DNA of 39,824 bases from a virus. The notes beneath the pieces were generated by a model that was not told where the DNA came from, ran no database searches, and saw only the letters and a list, made by a program, of their open reading frames with translations. Shown piece by piece: positions 1 through 6,416 of this stretch (the stretch's first letter is position 1; each line of letters begins with the position of its first letter). The stretch is from IMG/VR virus record IMGVR_UViG_3300032820_000030, positions 1 through 39,824 of that record. One strand, written 5' to 3'. Both the position numbers and the translations under genes were made by a program.

Positions 1-75
1 GTCTTTAACTTTTTCTTCTGCCTTCTCGATCTGGCGATCTATCTTGACGAGCTTTCTACAGTGGGTGAGATTCAT
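1..75 (-). CDS. partial small hypothetical protein (5' end only)
   Basis: Only the first 25 codons lie in the window; the gene runs off the left edge. The product begins MNLTHCRKLVKIDRQIEKAE and is rich in Lys and Glu, which suggests a helical or coiled-coil start. The ATG at 75-73 is supported by a strong ribosome binding site, AAGGAGGAC, two bases upstream of it. A promoter at 113-141 lies just upstream on the same strand, so this should be the first gene of a new operon. No function can be assigned. Confidence 0.6.
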   Translation of the reverse strand, partial: MNLTHCRKLVKIDRQIEKAEEKVKD

Positions 76-112
76 CAGTCCTCCTTGTCATCTCTGGTTT
101 CAGCGGGAAGAG

Positions 113-141
113 ACTTTACCGCCGCCGCCGCCGCCTGTCAA
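113..141 (-). promoter_or_regulatory. strong sigma70-type promoter with a (GGC)n spacer
   Basis: On the minus strand a perfect TTGACA (141-136) and TAAAGT (118-113) are separated by exactly 17 bp. The spacer is an almost pure GGC trinucleotide repeat, unlike the other early promoters, which carry an operator there. An operator-like half-site (AACGCTAAA) lies just upstream of the -35. It follows the terminator at 162-188 and should drive the gene that leaves the window on the left. Confidence 0.75.
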
Positions 142-161
142 TGAACTTTAGCGTTGTTTGT

Positions 162-188
162 AAAAAAAGGGAGGGCCGAAGCCCTCCC
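162..188 (-). terminator. strong rho-independent terminator
   Basis: On the minus strand an 8-bp perfect stem GGGAGGGC/GCCCTCCC closes a TTCG tetraloop and is followed by seven T residues. It ends the transcript that carries genes 1520 to 452, the tRNA and the structured segment. Confidence 0.95.
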
Positions 189-372
189 TCGAACAGAAGT
201 AGAGTGACCGGGCGTGGATCGGGAGGCGACTGGTCTTGCCGCACTGGAGGCATCCCACTTATGAAGAGATGCTGAAAGGGTTTCCCACGGCTCTCACGCC
301 TTACCGGGGAGAAGGGAGCAACAATCGGTAGTCTCCCGAAAACCGACAAACCTTCTCCCACATGACGAAAAC
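189..372 (-). ncRNA. candidate structured RNA between the tRNA and the terminator
   Basis: No open reading frame with a ribosome binding site is seen here. The minus-strand transcript can form several helices: a 9-bp perfect helix GGGAGAAGG (359-351) with CCTTCTCCC (315-307), a nested 5-bp helix (346-342 with 329-325), a hairpin 272-268 with 254-250, and a 6-bp long-range helix GGCGTG (300-295) with CACGCC (216-211) that encloses the hairpin. The segment begins right after the encoded CCA of the tRNA and ends in the TTCG terminator. I do not recognise it as a known RNA family. It could simply be a structured 3' untranslated region. Confidence 0.45.
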
Positions 373-447
373 TGGTAGCGGGGGCAGGAATCGAACCTGC
401 GACCTCAAGGTTATGAGCCTTGTGAGCTACCACTGCTCTACCCCGCA
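373..447 (-). tRNA. tRNA-Met (CAT), initiator-like, CCA encoded
   Basis: A complete cloverleaf reads on the minus strand: 7-bp acceptor arm with positions 1 and 72 unpaired (U/U), D stem GAGC/GCTC, anticodon stem CAAGG/CCTTG around loop CTCATAA (anticodon CAT), a 5-base variable loop, T arm GCAGG-TTCGAAT-CCTGC, discriminator A and an encoded CCA. The unpaired 1-72 position, A11:U24, and close similarity across the D arm, anticodon loop and acceptor arm to bacterial initiator tRNA suggest tRNA-fMet rather than elongator Met. Against this, the anticodon stem has only two of the three G:C pairs typical of initiators. It is the last gene-like element of the 1558 promoter's operon. Confidence 0.93.
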
Positions 448-451
448 ATAA

Positions 452-787
452 TTACATGTGTTCTTCGTGGCCTGATCCGTGTGGCCTTTTGTTACCGTAC
501 TCATCTTCACGGATCACTGTATCTCCGGGCTGGACTTCTCTGGTGTCCACGACAGGCCAATCGTACCCAAGCTCAGCCAGAAACTCTCGCACCTCCGGTG
601 GTGCTTCGTTCATAGCCTCAGTGAACCTGTTCACTGCGTTCAGGAACCATGACGATCCGATGGCATGGTTGCCCGGCGGGTATCCATGCTCAGTAACGAG
701 CTTGTTTCCCAGAAGCATCAGATCGAGCTTGAGGTTCTTATTCTCCACGGCGTTTCCTCCAAGTCCAAGAGATAGTGATTCAGTCAT
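452..787 (-). CDS. small hypothetical phage protein, paralogue of 6417-6803
   Basis: 111 residues starting MTESLSLGLGG. The ATG at 787 was chosen because GAAAAGGAGGCGACG directly precedes it. The central part (NLKLDL, then APPEVREFLAELGYDWP) closely matches NLKLDL and APPLWDELLWELGYEFP in the product of 6417-6803, so the two genes arose by duplication or come from a shared small-ORF family. The C-terminus is polar and His-rich (ends GHEEHM). Last protein gene of the operon started at 1558, five bases from the tRNA. Function unknown. Confidence 0.85.
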   Translation of the reverse strand: MTESLSLGLGGNAVENKNLKLDLMLLGNKLVTEHGYPPGNHAIGSSWFLNAVNRFTEAMNEAPPEVREFLAELGYDWPVVDTREVQPGDTVIREDEYGNKRPHGSGHEEHM

Positions 788-803
788 CGTCGCCTCCTTT
801 TCT

Positions 804-1070
804 TTAAAATCCGAACACTTCGAGAACCTCTTTGTCGAACTCCAGATCGTCAGGGTAGCCAGCTTCTTTCCACGCATCTCCGAATCTCCGCCTCGCAGCA
901 GCTTCCTTCGTCAGGATCTTCTTCAAGTTCCTAATCACCAAGTCCGCATGACCGTTCCACTCAGGCTCACGGACCCAAGCAGTTTTCAGGAATCGCAGTT
1001 CTTTGGCGGTCGCCGCCTTCGCCGCCTCAAGTCGCTCTTTCGCCTTGGCGAGTTTTTTGTCGTCAGTCAT
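804..1070 (-). CDS. small charged helical hypothetical protein
   Basis: 88 residues, rich in Lys, Ala and Glu over the first 30 residues, so probably an amphipathic helix or coiled coil. It ends with an acidic, hydrophobic tail (DLEFDKEVLEVFGF). The ATG at 1070 follows AAGGAAGGGGGCGACG. The start overlaps the end of the upstream gene by 8 bases, implying translational coupling. No family is recognised. Confidence 0.8.
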   Translation of the reverse strand: MTDDKKLAKAKERLEAAKAATAKELRFLKTAWVREPEWNGHADLVIRNLKKILTKEAAARRRFGDAWKEAGYPDDLEFDKEVLEVFGF

Positions 1071-1215
1071 CGTCGCCCCCTTCCTTCTCCAGTTTTTTCA
1101 GATCCCGCAGCCGCTTGAGGACCGCCTTCCTGATTGCCTCAATATCGGCATCCCACTCGCCAGCCAGAATCAGGCCCGGCAAATCACTGATTGCATTAAA
1201 GGGATAGTCAGCCAT
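1063..1215 (-). CDS. 50-residue hypothetical protein
   Basis: A short gene starting MADYPFNAISDLPG and ending KKLEKEGGDDD. The ATG at 1215 is preceded by GGAAGGAGGCGAGTA, and the stop codon of the upstream gene overlaps it as TAATG. The C-terminal acidic run is encoded by the same bases that form the ribosome binding site of the next gene. Predicted helical, cytosolic. Function unknown. Confidence 0.75.
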   Translation of the reverse strand: MADYPFNAISDLPGLILAGEWDADIEAIRKAVLKRLRDLKKLEKEGGDDD

Positions 1216-1520
1216 TACTCGCCTCCTTCCTCAGCGTCATAGTGTTTCGGATCGAGAATGAAAATCCTCACGTTAGGTTCCCACTCGCAAATGCCGGGAA
1301 CGTAGTATTTTTCTTCTGACCAAATTTCGTAGCTGCCCCGGAACGGAATGCCTGCCGCCGAAGTCCCAACGGGGCGGAGATGAACCGGGTTGTTTACATA
1401 CGGCGTGAACCCACGTTCCTTCACCAGTCCGTTGCCGACTCGCTTGGCTTCTTTCAGGTCAGTGGTGTACAGGGCCGTGACCCGGGGCGGATCAAAGACT
1501 TTTGAGTATCCGTACTTCAT
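1215..1520 (-). CDS. small hypothetical protein, first gene of the 1558 operon
   Basis: 101 residues beginning MKYGYSKVFDPPRVTALYTT. The ATG at 1520 follows GAAGAAAGGAAAAGC, the standard leader of this phage. The leader ATG at 1553 (MLSEAVEERKSM) is in frame with this gene, unlike in other leaders, so an 11-residue N-terminal extension is possible. Aromatic-rich and probably a compact beta-containing domain. Three further small genes follow in an overlapping chain. Function unknown. Confidence 0.8.
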   Translation of the reverse strand: MKYGYSKVFDPPRVTALYTTDLKEAKRVGNGLVKERGFTPYVNNPVHLRPVGTSAAGIPFRGSYEIWSEEKYYVPGICEWEPNVRIFILDPKHYDAEEGGE

Positions 1521-1557
1521 GCTTTTCCTTTCTTCAACAGCCTCACTCAACATCAGT

Positions 1558-1586
1558 ATGATATCCAGTTAACCGTTAAATGTCAA
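1558..1586 (-). promoter_or_regulatory. early promoter with operator in spacer
   Basis: Minus strand TTGACA (1586-1581), 17-bp spacer containing the palindromic core TTAACGGTTAA, and TATCAT (1563-1558). The -35 box contains the stop codon (TGA, 1585-1583) of the upstream gene. The standard leader follows, starting ATGTTGAGTGAGGC. Drives 1520 through the tRNA to the terminator at 162. Confidence 0.9.
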
Positions 1587-1858
1587 GTGAATACCTGCCT
1601 TGAGGCGATCTTTTTCTCGACCACCCACTCCTTGAACTTCTCGATGAAGCCCTCGGTGCAGTGATCCAGCGACACGCTCCAACCTCGCTTGGGGCTGTAC
1701 AGGAGCCTGTTGGTGCCACCGAATACGGAGTTGCCATAGTCGCTGGCGATCTGGATACAGAAGTCGTTCTCACGCCCTGCGTAGTCGAACATCTCGCTGG
1801 CCGTTATCGCTACGCCACGCCCGATGTCTTGCAGTTCCTCAGCTTCCGGGTTTCTCAT
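1583..1858 (-). CDS. small hypothetical protein with duplicated MRNPEAE start
   Basis: 91 residues. The start at 1858 has an excellent site, AAAAAAGGAGGACGC. The first seven residues (MRNPEAE) are identical to those of the next gene upstream (1855-2139), encoded by a perfect 22-bp DNA repeat, while the rest of the two proteins differs. The middle contains a Gly/Asn-rich stretch followed by WSVSLDHCTEGFIEKFKEWVV, probably a small alpha/beta fold. The stop codon is inside the -35 box of the promoter at 1558-1586. Last gene of the operon begun at 3277. Confidence 0.82.
   Translation of the reverse strand: MRNPEAEELQDIGRGVAITASEMFDYAGRENDFCIQIASDYGNSVFGGTNRLLYSPKRGWSVSLDHCTEGFIEKFKEWVVEKKIASRQVFT
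1837..1858 (-). repeat. 22-bp start-region repeat, copy 1 (copy 2 at 2118-2139)
   Basis: A perfect 22-bp direct repeat (1837-1858 and 2118-2139) covers the ATG and first seven codons (MRNPEAE) of two adjacent genes. The sequences beyond it are unrelated, so the start region has been copied like a cassette. Confidence 0.85.
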
Positions 1859-2139
1859 GCGTCCTCCTTTTTTAGCTCGTGGAGCTTTGTGCCGGGCTTA
1901 AAACGCTCTAAGGCGATGTCCTTAATGAGCCAACCCGCCAAGTCGTGCCACCACTCCATTCCCACAAGATCCCGGTCAGCCCTTCCTTCTTCCGGTTGAA
2001 AGTAACCGCCGTTCTTCTTTGCCCGGCTTTCTCTTTGGAGATGAATTTTTCTGCGCCTAAAGAGGCAGAGCTTTGCCAGTGCCTTGGCCTCGTCGTTGGT
2101 AAGCTCAACATTGACCGCCTCAGCTTCCGGGTTTCTCAT
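1855..2139 (-). CDS. small basic hypothetical protein with duplicated MRNPEAE start
   Basis: 94 residues. It begins MRNPEAEAVNVELTNDEAKAL, has a strongly basic middle (FRRRKIHLQRESRAKK) and a Trp-rich helix (GMEWWHDLAGWLIKD), and ends KKEDA. The C-terminal KKEDA is encoded by the ribosome binding site of the next gene. The start at 2139 overlaps the upstream stop as TAATG. Could bind nucleic acid given the basic patch, but no family is recognised. Confidence 0.82.
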   Translation of the reverse strand: MRNPEAEAVNVELTNDEAKALAKLCLFRRRKIHLQRESRAKKNGGYFQPEEGRADRDLVGMEWWHDLAGWLIKDIALERFKPGTKLHELKKEDA

Positions 2140-2444
2140 TACGTTGCCTCCACATAGTTCATGCCTTCAACTACCAACGCCCTGCCGCCCTTGGCTCTCC
2201 AAAGCTCAATCTTACTGATCGTGATTTCAGAGAGCTTGATGGGCCGTTGCAAGTAGGCTGGCTCTCCCTGATCATCGTACTCGGGCCAGCCGTCCTCATC
2301 TTTCAGGGGGGTGCCGTGGTCAGTCACTATTACGGTACGCACAAGATCCCGGCGATACTCACGGGCCTCCTTGTTGGTTGGGACAAAGTGGCGCATGAAC
2401 TGACCAGCGTTGTCGTTCATATAAGAGACTTCCCATATAATCAT
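2139..2444 (-). CDS. small hypothetical protein
   Basis: 101 residues beginning MIIWEVSYMNDNAGQFMRHF. The ATG at 2444 follows two tandem copies of GGAGGAC and overlaps the upstream stop as ATGA. The N-terminus looks like a beta strand followed by a basic helix, and there is an acidic linker with GWPEYDDQGEPAYLQ. Nothing in the sequence indicates an enzyme motif. It belongs to the five-gene operon headed by the P-loop kinase. Confidence 0.8.
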   Translation of the reverse strand: MIIWEVSYMNDNAGQFMRHFVPTNKEAREYRRDLVRTVIVTDHGTPLKDEDGWPEYDDQGEPAYLQRPIKLSEITISKIELWRAKGGRALVVEGMNYVEAT

Positions 2445-2752
2445 GCGTCCTCCGTCCTCCTTTTATTGTAGAACCGGGGCGCACCCTCGCAGATGTACTC
2501 GGTGGCAGGCTCGTGGTTTCCCTCGATGGCCTTGGCTACCTTGTTCGGGGTCCACCGTTCCTCGGGGTAATTCACGGTGTCTCCGTAGACCCCGCCGCCC
2601 TTGTGGAACTGAACGATATAGTCAGGGAACAGTCCGCCATCGGGGGTGCGAAGCGTAATCACATAGTCGGGAAACCACTCCGGTTTCATCCAGCCCCGGC
2701 TCCCTTTGATGGAGTGCCACCTGTTCGCCGTGATTTTAGTTATTAGCCTCAT
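2441..2752 (-). CDS. small aromatic-rich hypothetical protein
   Basis: 103 residues starting MRLITKITANRWHSIKGSRG. Rich in Trp, Tyr and Pro, with alternating hydrophobic stretches (DYVITLRT, DYIVQFHKGGG) suggesting a small beta-sheet domain. The start at 2752 overlaps the kinase stop as ATGA and uses AAAAAGGAGGACGC. Ends RRTEDA, again because the following ribosome binding site is coded in its tail. Function unknown. Confidence 0.82.
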   Translation of the reverse strand: MRLITKITANRWHSIKGSRGWMKPEWFPDYVITLRTPDGGLFPDYIVQFHKGGGVYGDTVNYPEERWTPNKVAKAIEGNHEPATEYICEGAPRFYNKRRTEDA

Positions 2753-3228
2753 GCGTCCTCCTTTTTACGGTTATCAATCACCTCCACCTCGTCAGCGAAG
2801 TTTCGCATGAGGTCCAGAGAAGTATCCGACCGTTCAGCCATGTCTCGGATGATTTCCTCTGGCACCCGTGTCGCCTCGCCTCGCCGGGCGTTGCGTTCGA
2901 CTGCAACCTCCGGGTCAACGTGCAGGTAAATGAGCTTCACCCGGTAGCCCCAACGCCGGGACTTGCGGAACAGATCCGCCATCGCCTCGGTCTGTATCGA
3001 GCTACCGTCAAAGACCCACCTGTCATCTTCCTGAAACGAGTTCCACGGTGCCTCGAACTTATCAAGCAACTCCAGATAAGAGCCGTTGATGTTGATCTCC
3101 ACCTCGTAGTCAGCCACCCCCCGGAGATGGTGGGAGATAACCTTGTGGGTTTTGTCCAACCCCCGTTCCTGTACAAGGGTGGTCTTGCCCGCACCGGGTA
3201 CGCCACCCATAAAAACAATTTCACGCAT
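2749..3228 (-). CDS. P-loop kinase (AAA_33 / zeta-toxin-like small kinase)
   Basis: 159 residues. The N-terminal MREIVFMGGVPGAGKTTL carries a clear Walker A (GGVPGAGKT, residues 8-16) after a beta strand. A mid-protein strand with Asp (WVFDGSSI) and a later LIYLHVDPEVAVERNARRGE segment fit the lid/adenine region of small phage kinases related to polynucleotide, zeta-toxin or nucleoside kinases. The substrate cannot be told from sequence: RNA or DNA ends, a nucleotide, or a modified base are all possible. First gene after the 3250-3277 promoter, with AAGGAGGATGTTGA before its ATG. Confidence 0.85.
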   Translation of the reverse strand: MREIVFMGGVPGAGKTTLVQERGLDKTHKVISHHLRGVADYEVEININGSYLELLDKFEAPWNSFQEDDRWVFDGSSIQTEAMADLFRKSRRWGYRVKLIYLHVDPEVAVERNARRGEATRVPEEIIRDMAERSDTSLDLMRNFADEVEVIDNRKKEDA

Positions 3229-3249
3229 TCAACATCCTCCTTCCTCAGC

Positions 3250-3277
3250 ATTATAGCGGTAAACGAGCTAAAATCAA
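3250..3277 (-). promoter_or_regulatory. early promoter, perfect -10
   Basis: Minus strand TTGATT (3277-3272), 16-bp spacer, perfect TATAAT (3255-3250). An operator variant GTTTACCGC abuts the -10. It overlaps the T-run of the helicase terminator, giving a terminator-promoter junction. Drives the kinase operon. Confidence 0.85.
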
Positions 3278-3351
3278 AAAGAAACCCAAGAGCCGGGATC
3301 AGGGCTGCGGAACCACCTAACTCCCCGCAGCTACTCCGGGTGAACTCTTGG
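3276..3351 (-). terminator. two-tier hairpin terminator after the helicase gene
   Basis: On the minus strand an outer stem CCAAGAG/CTCTTGG (3351-3345 with 3292-3286), extended by CCGG/CCGG, encloses an inner perfect stem GCTGCGG/CCGCAGC (3331-3325 with 3310-3304). GTTTCTTTTT follows. It lies 14 bases past the helicase stop codon. Confidence 0.75.
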
Positions 3352-3365
3352 ATCTCAGCCTCTTG

Positions 3366-4748
3366 TTATGCCACCACCACATCCAGATGGTCAAGAACAG
3401 AGAGGACAACATCCTTCTTGTCCCGAAGTGCTTTGTACACCTTCTCGTCAATCGTGTCGTGGCCGACGACCTGCACATAGGTCACGGGGCGTTCCTGCCC
3501 CGGGCGGTGGACACGAGCGAGAACCTGCTCGTAGTCTCCAAGCGAGAAGCCAATGCCGTACAGGACGCAGTAGCGGGCCTTGGTCAGGTCGATTCCCAAA
3601 CCACCCGCCCGGATCTGGACGGCAGCGACATCGCCTTCCTCTTTCCACTTGCCCTGAATGTCTTTCTTCTCGCCACTAAGCTCGACAACGGTGCGGTTCT
3701 TGCCGCCCTCCTTGTTGAGTTCAGCCACGGCCCAACGGACATCTTCAATGTCGGATCGGAACAGGCACACCACGGCGACTGGCTCGTCGCCGATCCCCTC
3801 AAGAACCTCCTTGAGAGCTTTCGCCCGGGATCGACCAAGGCGCACGATCTCGTCGTCGTCGGTCTTTGAGCAACCGTGAGCTACCTGCTGAAGTCGCAGG
3901 AGCTTAACGAGCGCATTCCCGGCACTGATGAACCCATCGTTAATGCCAGCCACAAGGTCACTTTTCAGGTCGTCATAGATTCGTCGCTCGTCTTTTTCGA
4001 GCGTGTAATAGACCTGAGTGAATGTCGCCGGGGGAAGGTCGAGAACGTCAGCCGCCTTAGCGGTGTAGGTCACGCCCTCCATTTTCTTAGCCATTTCTTC
4101 TTGGTTCTGGTAGCCGATCACCTGTACAGCCCGCCCATTCACGGCGTAGCCGCCCATGATTGCGTACCTTGCCCGGAACTTGAGGAAGCTCGTTCCGAAG
4201 ATCGACGGGTCAAGGAACTTGGCTTGGGAGTACAAATCTAAAGGGGAATGCGGCATGGGGGTGCCGCTAAGTAAAAGTCGCTCCCGGGCGAACCCGCACA
4301 GGCGGTGGAAGAATTTCGATACCGCCGATCCGGGCGACTTGATCCGGTGCGACTCGTCAGCGATCACTAAGTCCCAACCGATGTCGAGAAAGACCTCTTT
4401 GAGGCCCGGTCGCCAAGCACTCTCGTAGTTGACCACGACAACGCTTGTAACGCCGTCAGGAGCCTCTCGCACGAAGTCCCTGACCATTTCCCCCTTCTTC
4501 TTGCACGATCCCTTGGTGAGGGACAGGAGGCGGTAGGGATAATCGGCGTGGATCTCGAACTCACTTGTCCAGACCGGGATCACGCTGAGGGGGCAAGCCA
4601 CCACGACGAGATCCTTGCCAGCCGCCTTTGCGATGGCGCACAGGGTTTTGCCCGTACCCATCCCCATGTGGAACAGGGTTCCACGCCGGGAGGCTGCGAA
4701 GTCAATCGCCGCCTGCTGGTGTTTCCACGGTTTTGTTTTGAGAGTCAT
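3366..4748 (-). CDS. SNF2-type DNA helicase/translocase
   Basis: 460 residues with the full superfamily 2 SNF2 motif set: Walker A GMGTGKT (29-35), DESH Walker B (131-134), SGTP motif III (161-164), and a C-terminal domain with GGLGIDLT followed by a QVLARVHRPGQ motif VI near the end. This is the compact, single-polypeptide form seen in many phages. It should move along double-stranded DNA using ATP and probably acts in replication or recombination. The ATG at 4748 follows AAAGGATGGCGAC. Preceded by a 52-residue gene in the same operon and followed directly by a terminator. Confidence 0.95.
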   Translation of the reverse strand: MTLKTKPWKHQQAAIDFAASRRGTLFHMGMGTGKTLCAIAKAAGKDLVVVACPLSVIPVWTSEFEIHADYPYRLLSLTKGSCKKKGEMVRDFVREAPDGVTSVVVVNYESAWRPGLKEVFLDIGWDLVIADESHRIKSPGSAVSKFFHRLCGFARERLLLSGTPMPHSPLDLYSQAKFLDPSIFGTSFLKFRARYAIMGGYAVNGRAVQVIGYQNQEEMAKKMEGVTYTAKAADVLDLPPATFTQVYYTLEKDERRIYDDLKSDLVAGINDGFISAGNALVKLLRLQQVAHGCSKTDDDEIVRLGRSRAKALKEVLEGIGDEPVAVVCLFRSDIEDVRWAVAELNKEGGKNRTVVELSGEKKDIQGKWKEEGDVAAVQIRAGGLGIDLTKARYCVLYGIGFSLGDYEQVLARVHRPGQERPVTYVQVVGHDTIDEKVYKALRDKKDVVLSVLDHLDVVVA

Positions 4749-4762
4749 GTCGCCATCCTTTC

Positions 4763-4921
4763 TTAGAACACAAGCCGTTCGGACCAATCCTTAATCGCAA
4801 TTCGGTCCTCCAGAGTCTCAGCCACTTCGCTTAGTACCGCTGAATAATCTCTCGCAGCGTTTGGCGTAATCGGCTCGTCCAAAGCCTCTTTCACCAATTT
4901 CAAAATCTCCCGGTCATTCAT
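4763..4921 (-). CDS. 52-residue hypothetical protein
   Basis: A short gene beginning MNDREILKLVKEALDEPITP and ending DWSERLVF, predicted to be mostly helical and acidic. The ATG at 4921 follows AAAGGAGACGCT, about 22 bases below a perfect TATAAT. It is the first gene of the helicase operon, and its stop lies 14 bases before the helicase start. Function unknown; it may be a helicase partner by position only. Confidence 0.78.
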   Translation of the reverse strand: MNDREILKLVKEALDEPITPNAARDYSAVLSEVAETLEDRIAIKDWSERLVF

Positions 4922-4942
4922 AGCGTCTCCTTTCACGCCAGC

Positions 4943-4971
4943 ATTATACCCAATTTAACGGTAATAGTCAA
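4943..4971 (-). promoter_or_regulatory. early promoter with operator, perfect -10
   Basis: Minus strand TTGACT (4971-4966), 17-bp spacer containing ATTACCGTTAAAT, perfect TATAAT (4948-4943). The -35 contains the TGA stop of the upstream gene. The leader is short (about 20 bases) and lacks the conserved ATGTTG element. Confidence 0.9.
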
Positions 4972-5468
4972 GGTCCACTTTTGCCGGGAAGCACCCCGCC
5001 GGGCCAGTCGGCAGCTTTCTGCCCCCGGTCCTTGAGCCAGTCGTTATCGCCCGGGACGTAGGGGGGCCGATGCTTGACCCCCTCTCCCCCAAGAGCCTCA
5101 GCAATATCCTTGCTGATATCCTTGAACCGTTCAATCGCATAACGGTAAAGGTTGAGCTTGCTCAGGGGGGAGTCCCGGCTCATGTCCACGGCGTAGATGT
5201 CGTCGTGGTCATCCAAGAACTTGCCCTCGTCGCCGTAATCCCCGGCAACCACGATCCGGTCGCCAGCCCAAGAGCCGACCACATCGCCCTCGGATTTCAG
5301 GTCGCCGCCGCCCCGCCCGTTGCCGTCAGCCAGCAACGCAGCCAAGGCGGTCAGGACACCGCCCGATCCGAAGGCGAACTCACCAAGTTTCTGACCGTCT
5401 CCGACAAACTGGAGGGGGTCAATCAACTCACCCTTGTCTACATTAACGATTCGATAATACTGTCCCAT
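4968..5468 (-). CDS. MGQYYRIVN-family hypothetical protein
   Basis: 166 residues beginning MGQYYRIVNVDKGELIDP. I recognise this opening from a widespread uncharacterised family in bacteria and phages. It contains a Gly-rich region (FAFGSGGVLTALAALL) and WAGDRIVVAGDYGDEGKF, where acidic residues cluster as in a possible metal or ligand pocket. The ATG at 5468 follows GAAAGGAGAACGGA. Last gene of the 6167 operon, with its stop codon inside the next promoter. Function unknown. Confidence 0.85.
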   Translation of the reverse strand: MGQYYRIVNVDKGELIDPLQFVGDGQKLGEFAFGSGGVLTALAALLADGNGRGGGDLKSEGDVVGSWAGDRIVVAGDYGDEGKFLDDHDDIYAVDMSRDSPLSKLNLYRYAIERFKDISKDIAEALGGEGVKHRPPYVPGDNDWLKDRGQKAADWPGGVLPGKSGP

Positions 5469-5480
5469 TCCGTTCTCCTT

Positions 5481-5759
5481 TCATTCTCCAATAGTTACCC
5501 AGAGTTCAGGCACAGGTTCCTTCATTCCGCCCTCAAGAACCTTGTTGGCTCGGAAGGTCAGCGGGTACTCGTTTCGGAACCGTGATTCAAGTTCCCCCTT
5601 GACGAGTTCCGCAAACGCCTTCTCCCAAGCCTCATCTTCATCGAGCGTTGGACCCTCGCCTTCATAGTCGCTTTCCTCAAGGAGTTCTTCAATCTTGTCC
5701 TTGAGGCCATCGTCATAAACCGTAAACGAATCCACCAAGCTGACATCGTACTTAGCCAT
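5481..5759 (-). CDS. acidic hypothetical protein
   Basis: 92 residues, strongly acidic between residues 17 and 45. The ATG at 5759 was preferred over the GTG at 5762 because it lies six bases from AAAGGAGG, against three for the GTG. The upstream stop overlaps it as TGATG. Probably a small cytosolic protein; the acidic surface could mimic DNA, but that is a guess. No family is recognised. Confidence 0.8.
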   Translation of the reverse strand: MAKYDVSLVDSFTVYDDGLKDKIEELLEESDYEGEGPTLDEDEAWEKAFAELVKGELESRFRNEYPLTFRANKVLEGGMKEPVPELWVTIGE

Positions 5760-6127
5760 CACTTACCTCCTTTGTGGTCGTAAAACTCGTCATAGCCGCC
5801 CCGGGAAAACACCTTGGACGACTCGGCGCATTTCTTCCAGAACCGGGAGTTCGCCAGCGGCGTATGCGGCCCCTCGTGGAACCGCTTGGGGAAGTCGATA
5901 AAGTTGGTTTCGATGCTCACTTTCCACCCCTCATTTTTGGCGTGGAAGGAAAACTTCGGGCCATCGCAGTCCTCTTCAAGGAACACGTTTTTCTCGTCCT
6001 TGGAGATAAAACTACACTCAGAGAAGTCGCCGGGCGTGAGGCCAAGGGCCGTCAGCAAGGTGACAGGCACTTCAAGCCAGCCGTGTCCAGCGTCCTCGTG
6101 GAACGTCAATCCTACTTCAACAGTCAT
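5759..6127 (-). CDS. hypothetical protein, HGWLEV/LEEDCD family
   Basis: 122 residues beginning MTVEVGLTFHEDAGHGWLEV. The pattern HGWLEV in the first 20 residues followed by a strand ending VFLEEDCD matches a common uncharacterised small family in phages and plasmids. The ATG at 6127 follows GAAAGGAGAAGCC in the conserved leader. First gene of a three-gene operon. Conserved His, Glu, Asp and Cys might bind metal, but no activity is known to me. Confidence 0.82.
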   Translation of the reverse strand: MTVEVGLTFHEDAGHGWLEVPVTLLTALGLTPGDFSECSFISKDEKNVFLEEDCDGPKFSFHAKNEGWKVSIETNFIDFPKRFHEGPHTPLANSRFWKKCAESSKVFSRGGYDEFYDHKGGK

Positions 6128-6166
6128 GGCTTCTCCTTTCTTCAAGTAGCCGTATCCAACATCAGA

Positions 6167-6195
6167 AGGATACACTATTAACCGTTAAATGTCAA
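6167..6195 (-). promoter_or_regulatory. early promoter with palindromic operator
   Basis: Minus strand TTGACA (6195-6190), 17-bp spacer containing TTAACGGTTAA, TATCCT (6172-6167). The leader starts CTGATGTTGGATACGGC, a diverged form of the standard leader, with a short reading frame MLDTAT ending in TGA just before the ribosome binding site. Confidence 0.88.
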
Positions 6196-6202
6196 GCGTT
6201 AT

Positions 6203-6403
6203 TCAGTTCACTGGTTTCGGTTTCAGATCGTCGGTGACTTCCTCGGTGTACAGGAATGGCCCGGCATACATGGGGTGTTCATCCACCCCACGCACACCCG
6301 ACACGAAGGCGACATCCTTGTTCCCATGCACCACCCGGACGGGTGCCTCCGGGTCGTATCGCTCCAGAATCGAGATCAGGTTCTTAACGGTTAATGCGTT
6401 CAT
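6203..6403 (-). CDS. small phage protein, MNALTVKNLISILERYDPEA type
   Basis: 66 residues. The N-terminal helix followed by YDPEAPVRV is typical of a common small phage family whose function is not established. The ATG at 6403 follows GAAAGGAGGCGAC. The coding start contains an exact palindromic operator (6384-6394), so a repressor bound there would sit inside the gene. Last gene of the 7057 operon. Beta-rich C-terminal half. Confidence 0.82.
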   Translation of the reverse strand: MNALTVKNLISILERYDPEAPVRVVHGNKDVAFVSGVRGVDEHPMYAGPFLYTEEVTDDLKPKPVN

Positions 6404-6416
6404 GTCGCCTCCTTTC

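Noticed and set aside
456-1118. 220-residue plus-strand open frame opposite the early genes
   Set aside because: Its start codon has no ribosome binding site, the translation is low-complexity and Ser/Pro/Arg-rich as in reverse complements, and the minus-strand genes here have good sites and coupled starts.
3348-3869. 173-residue plus-strand frame opposite the helicase
   Set aside because: It is antisense to a gene with a full helicase motif set.
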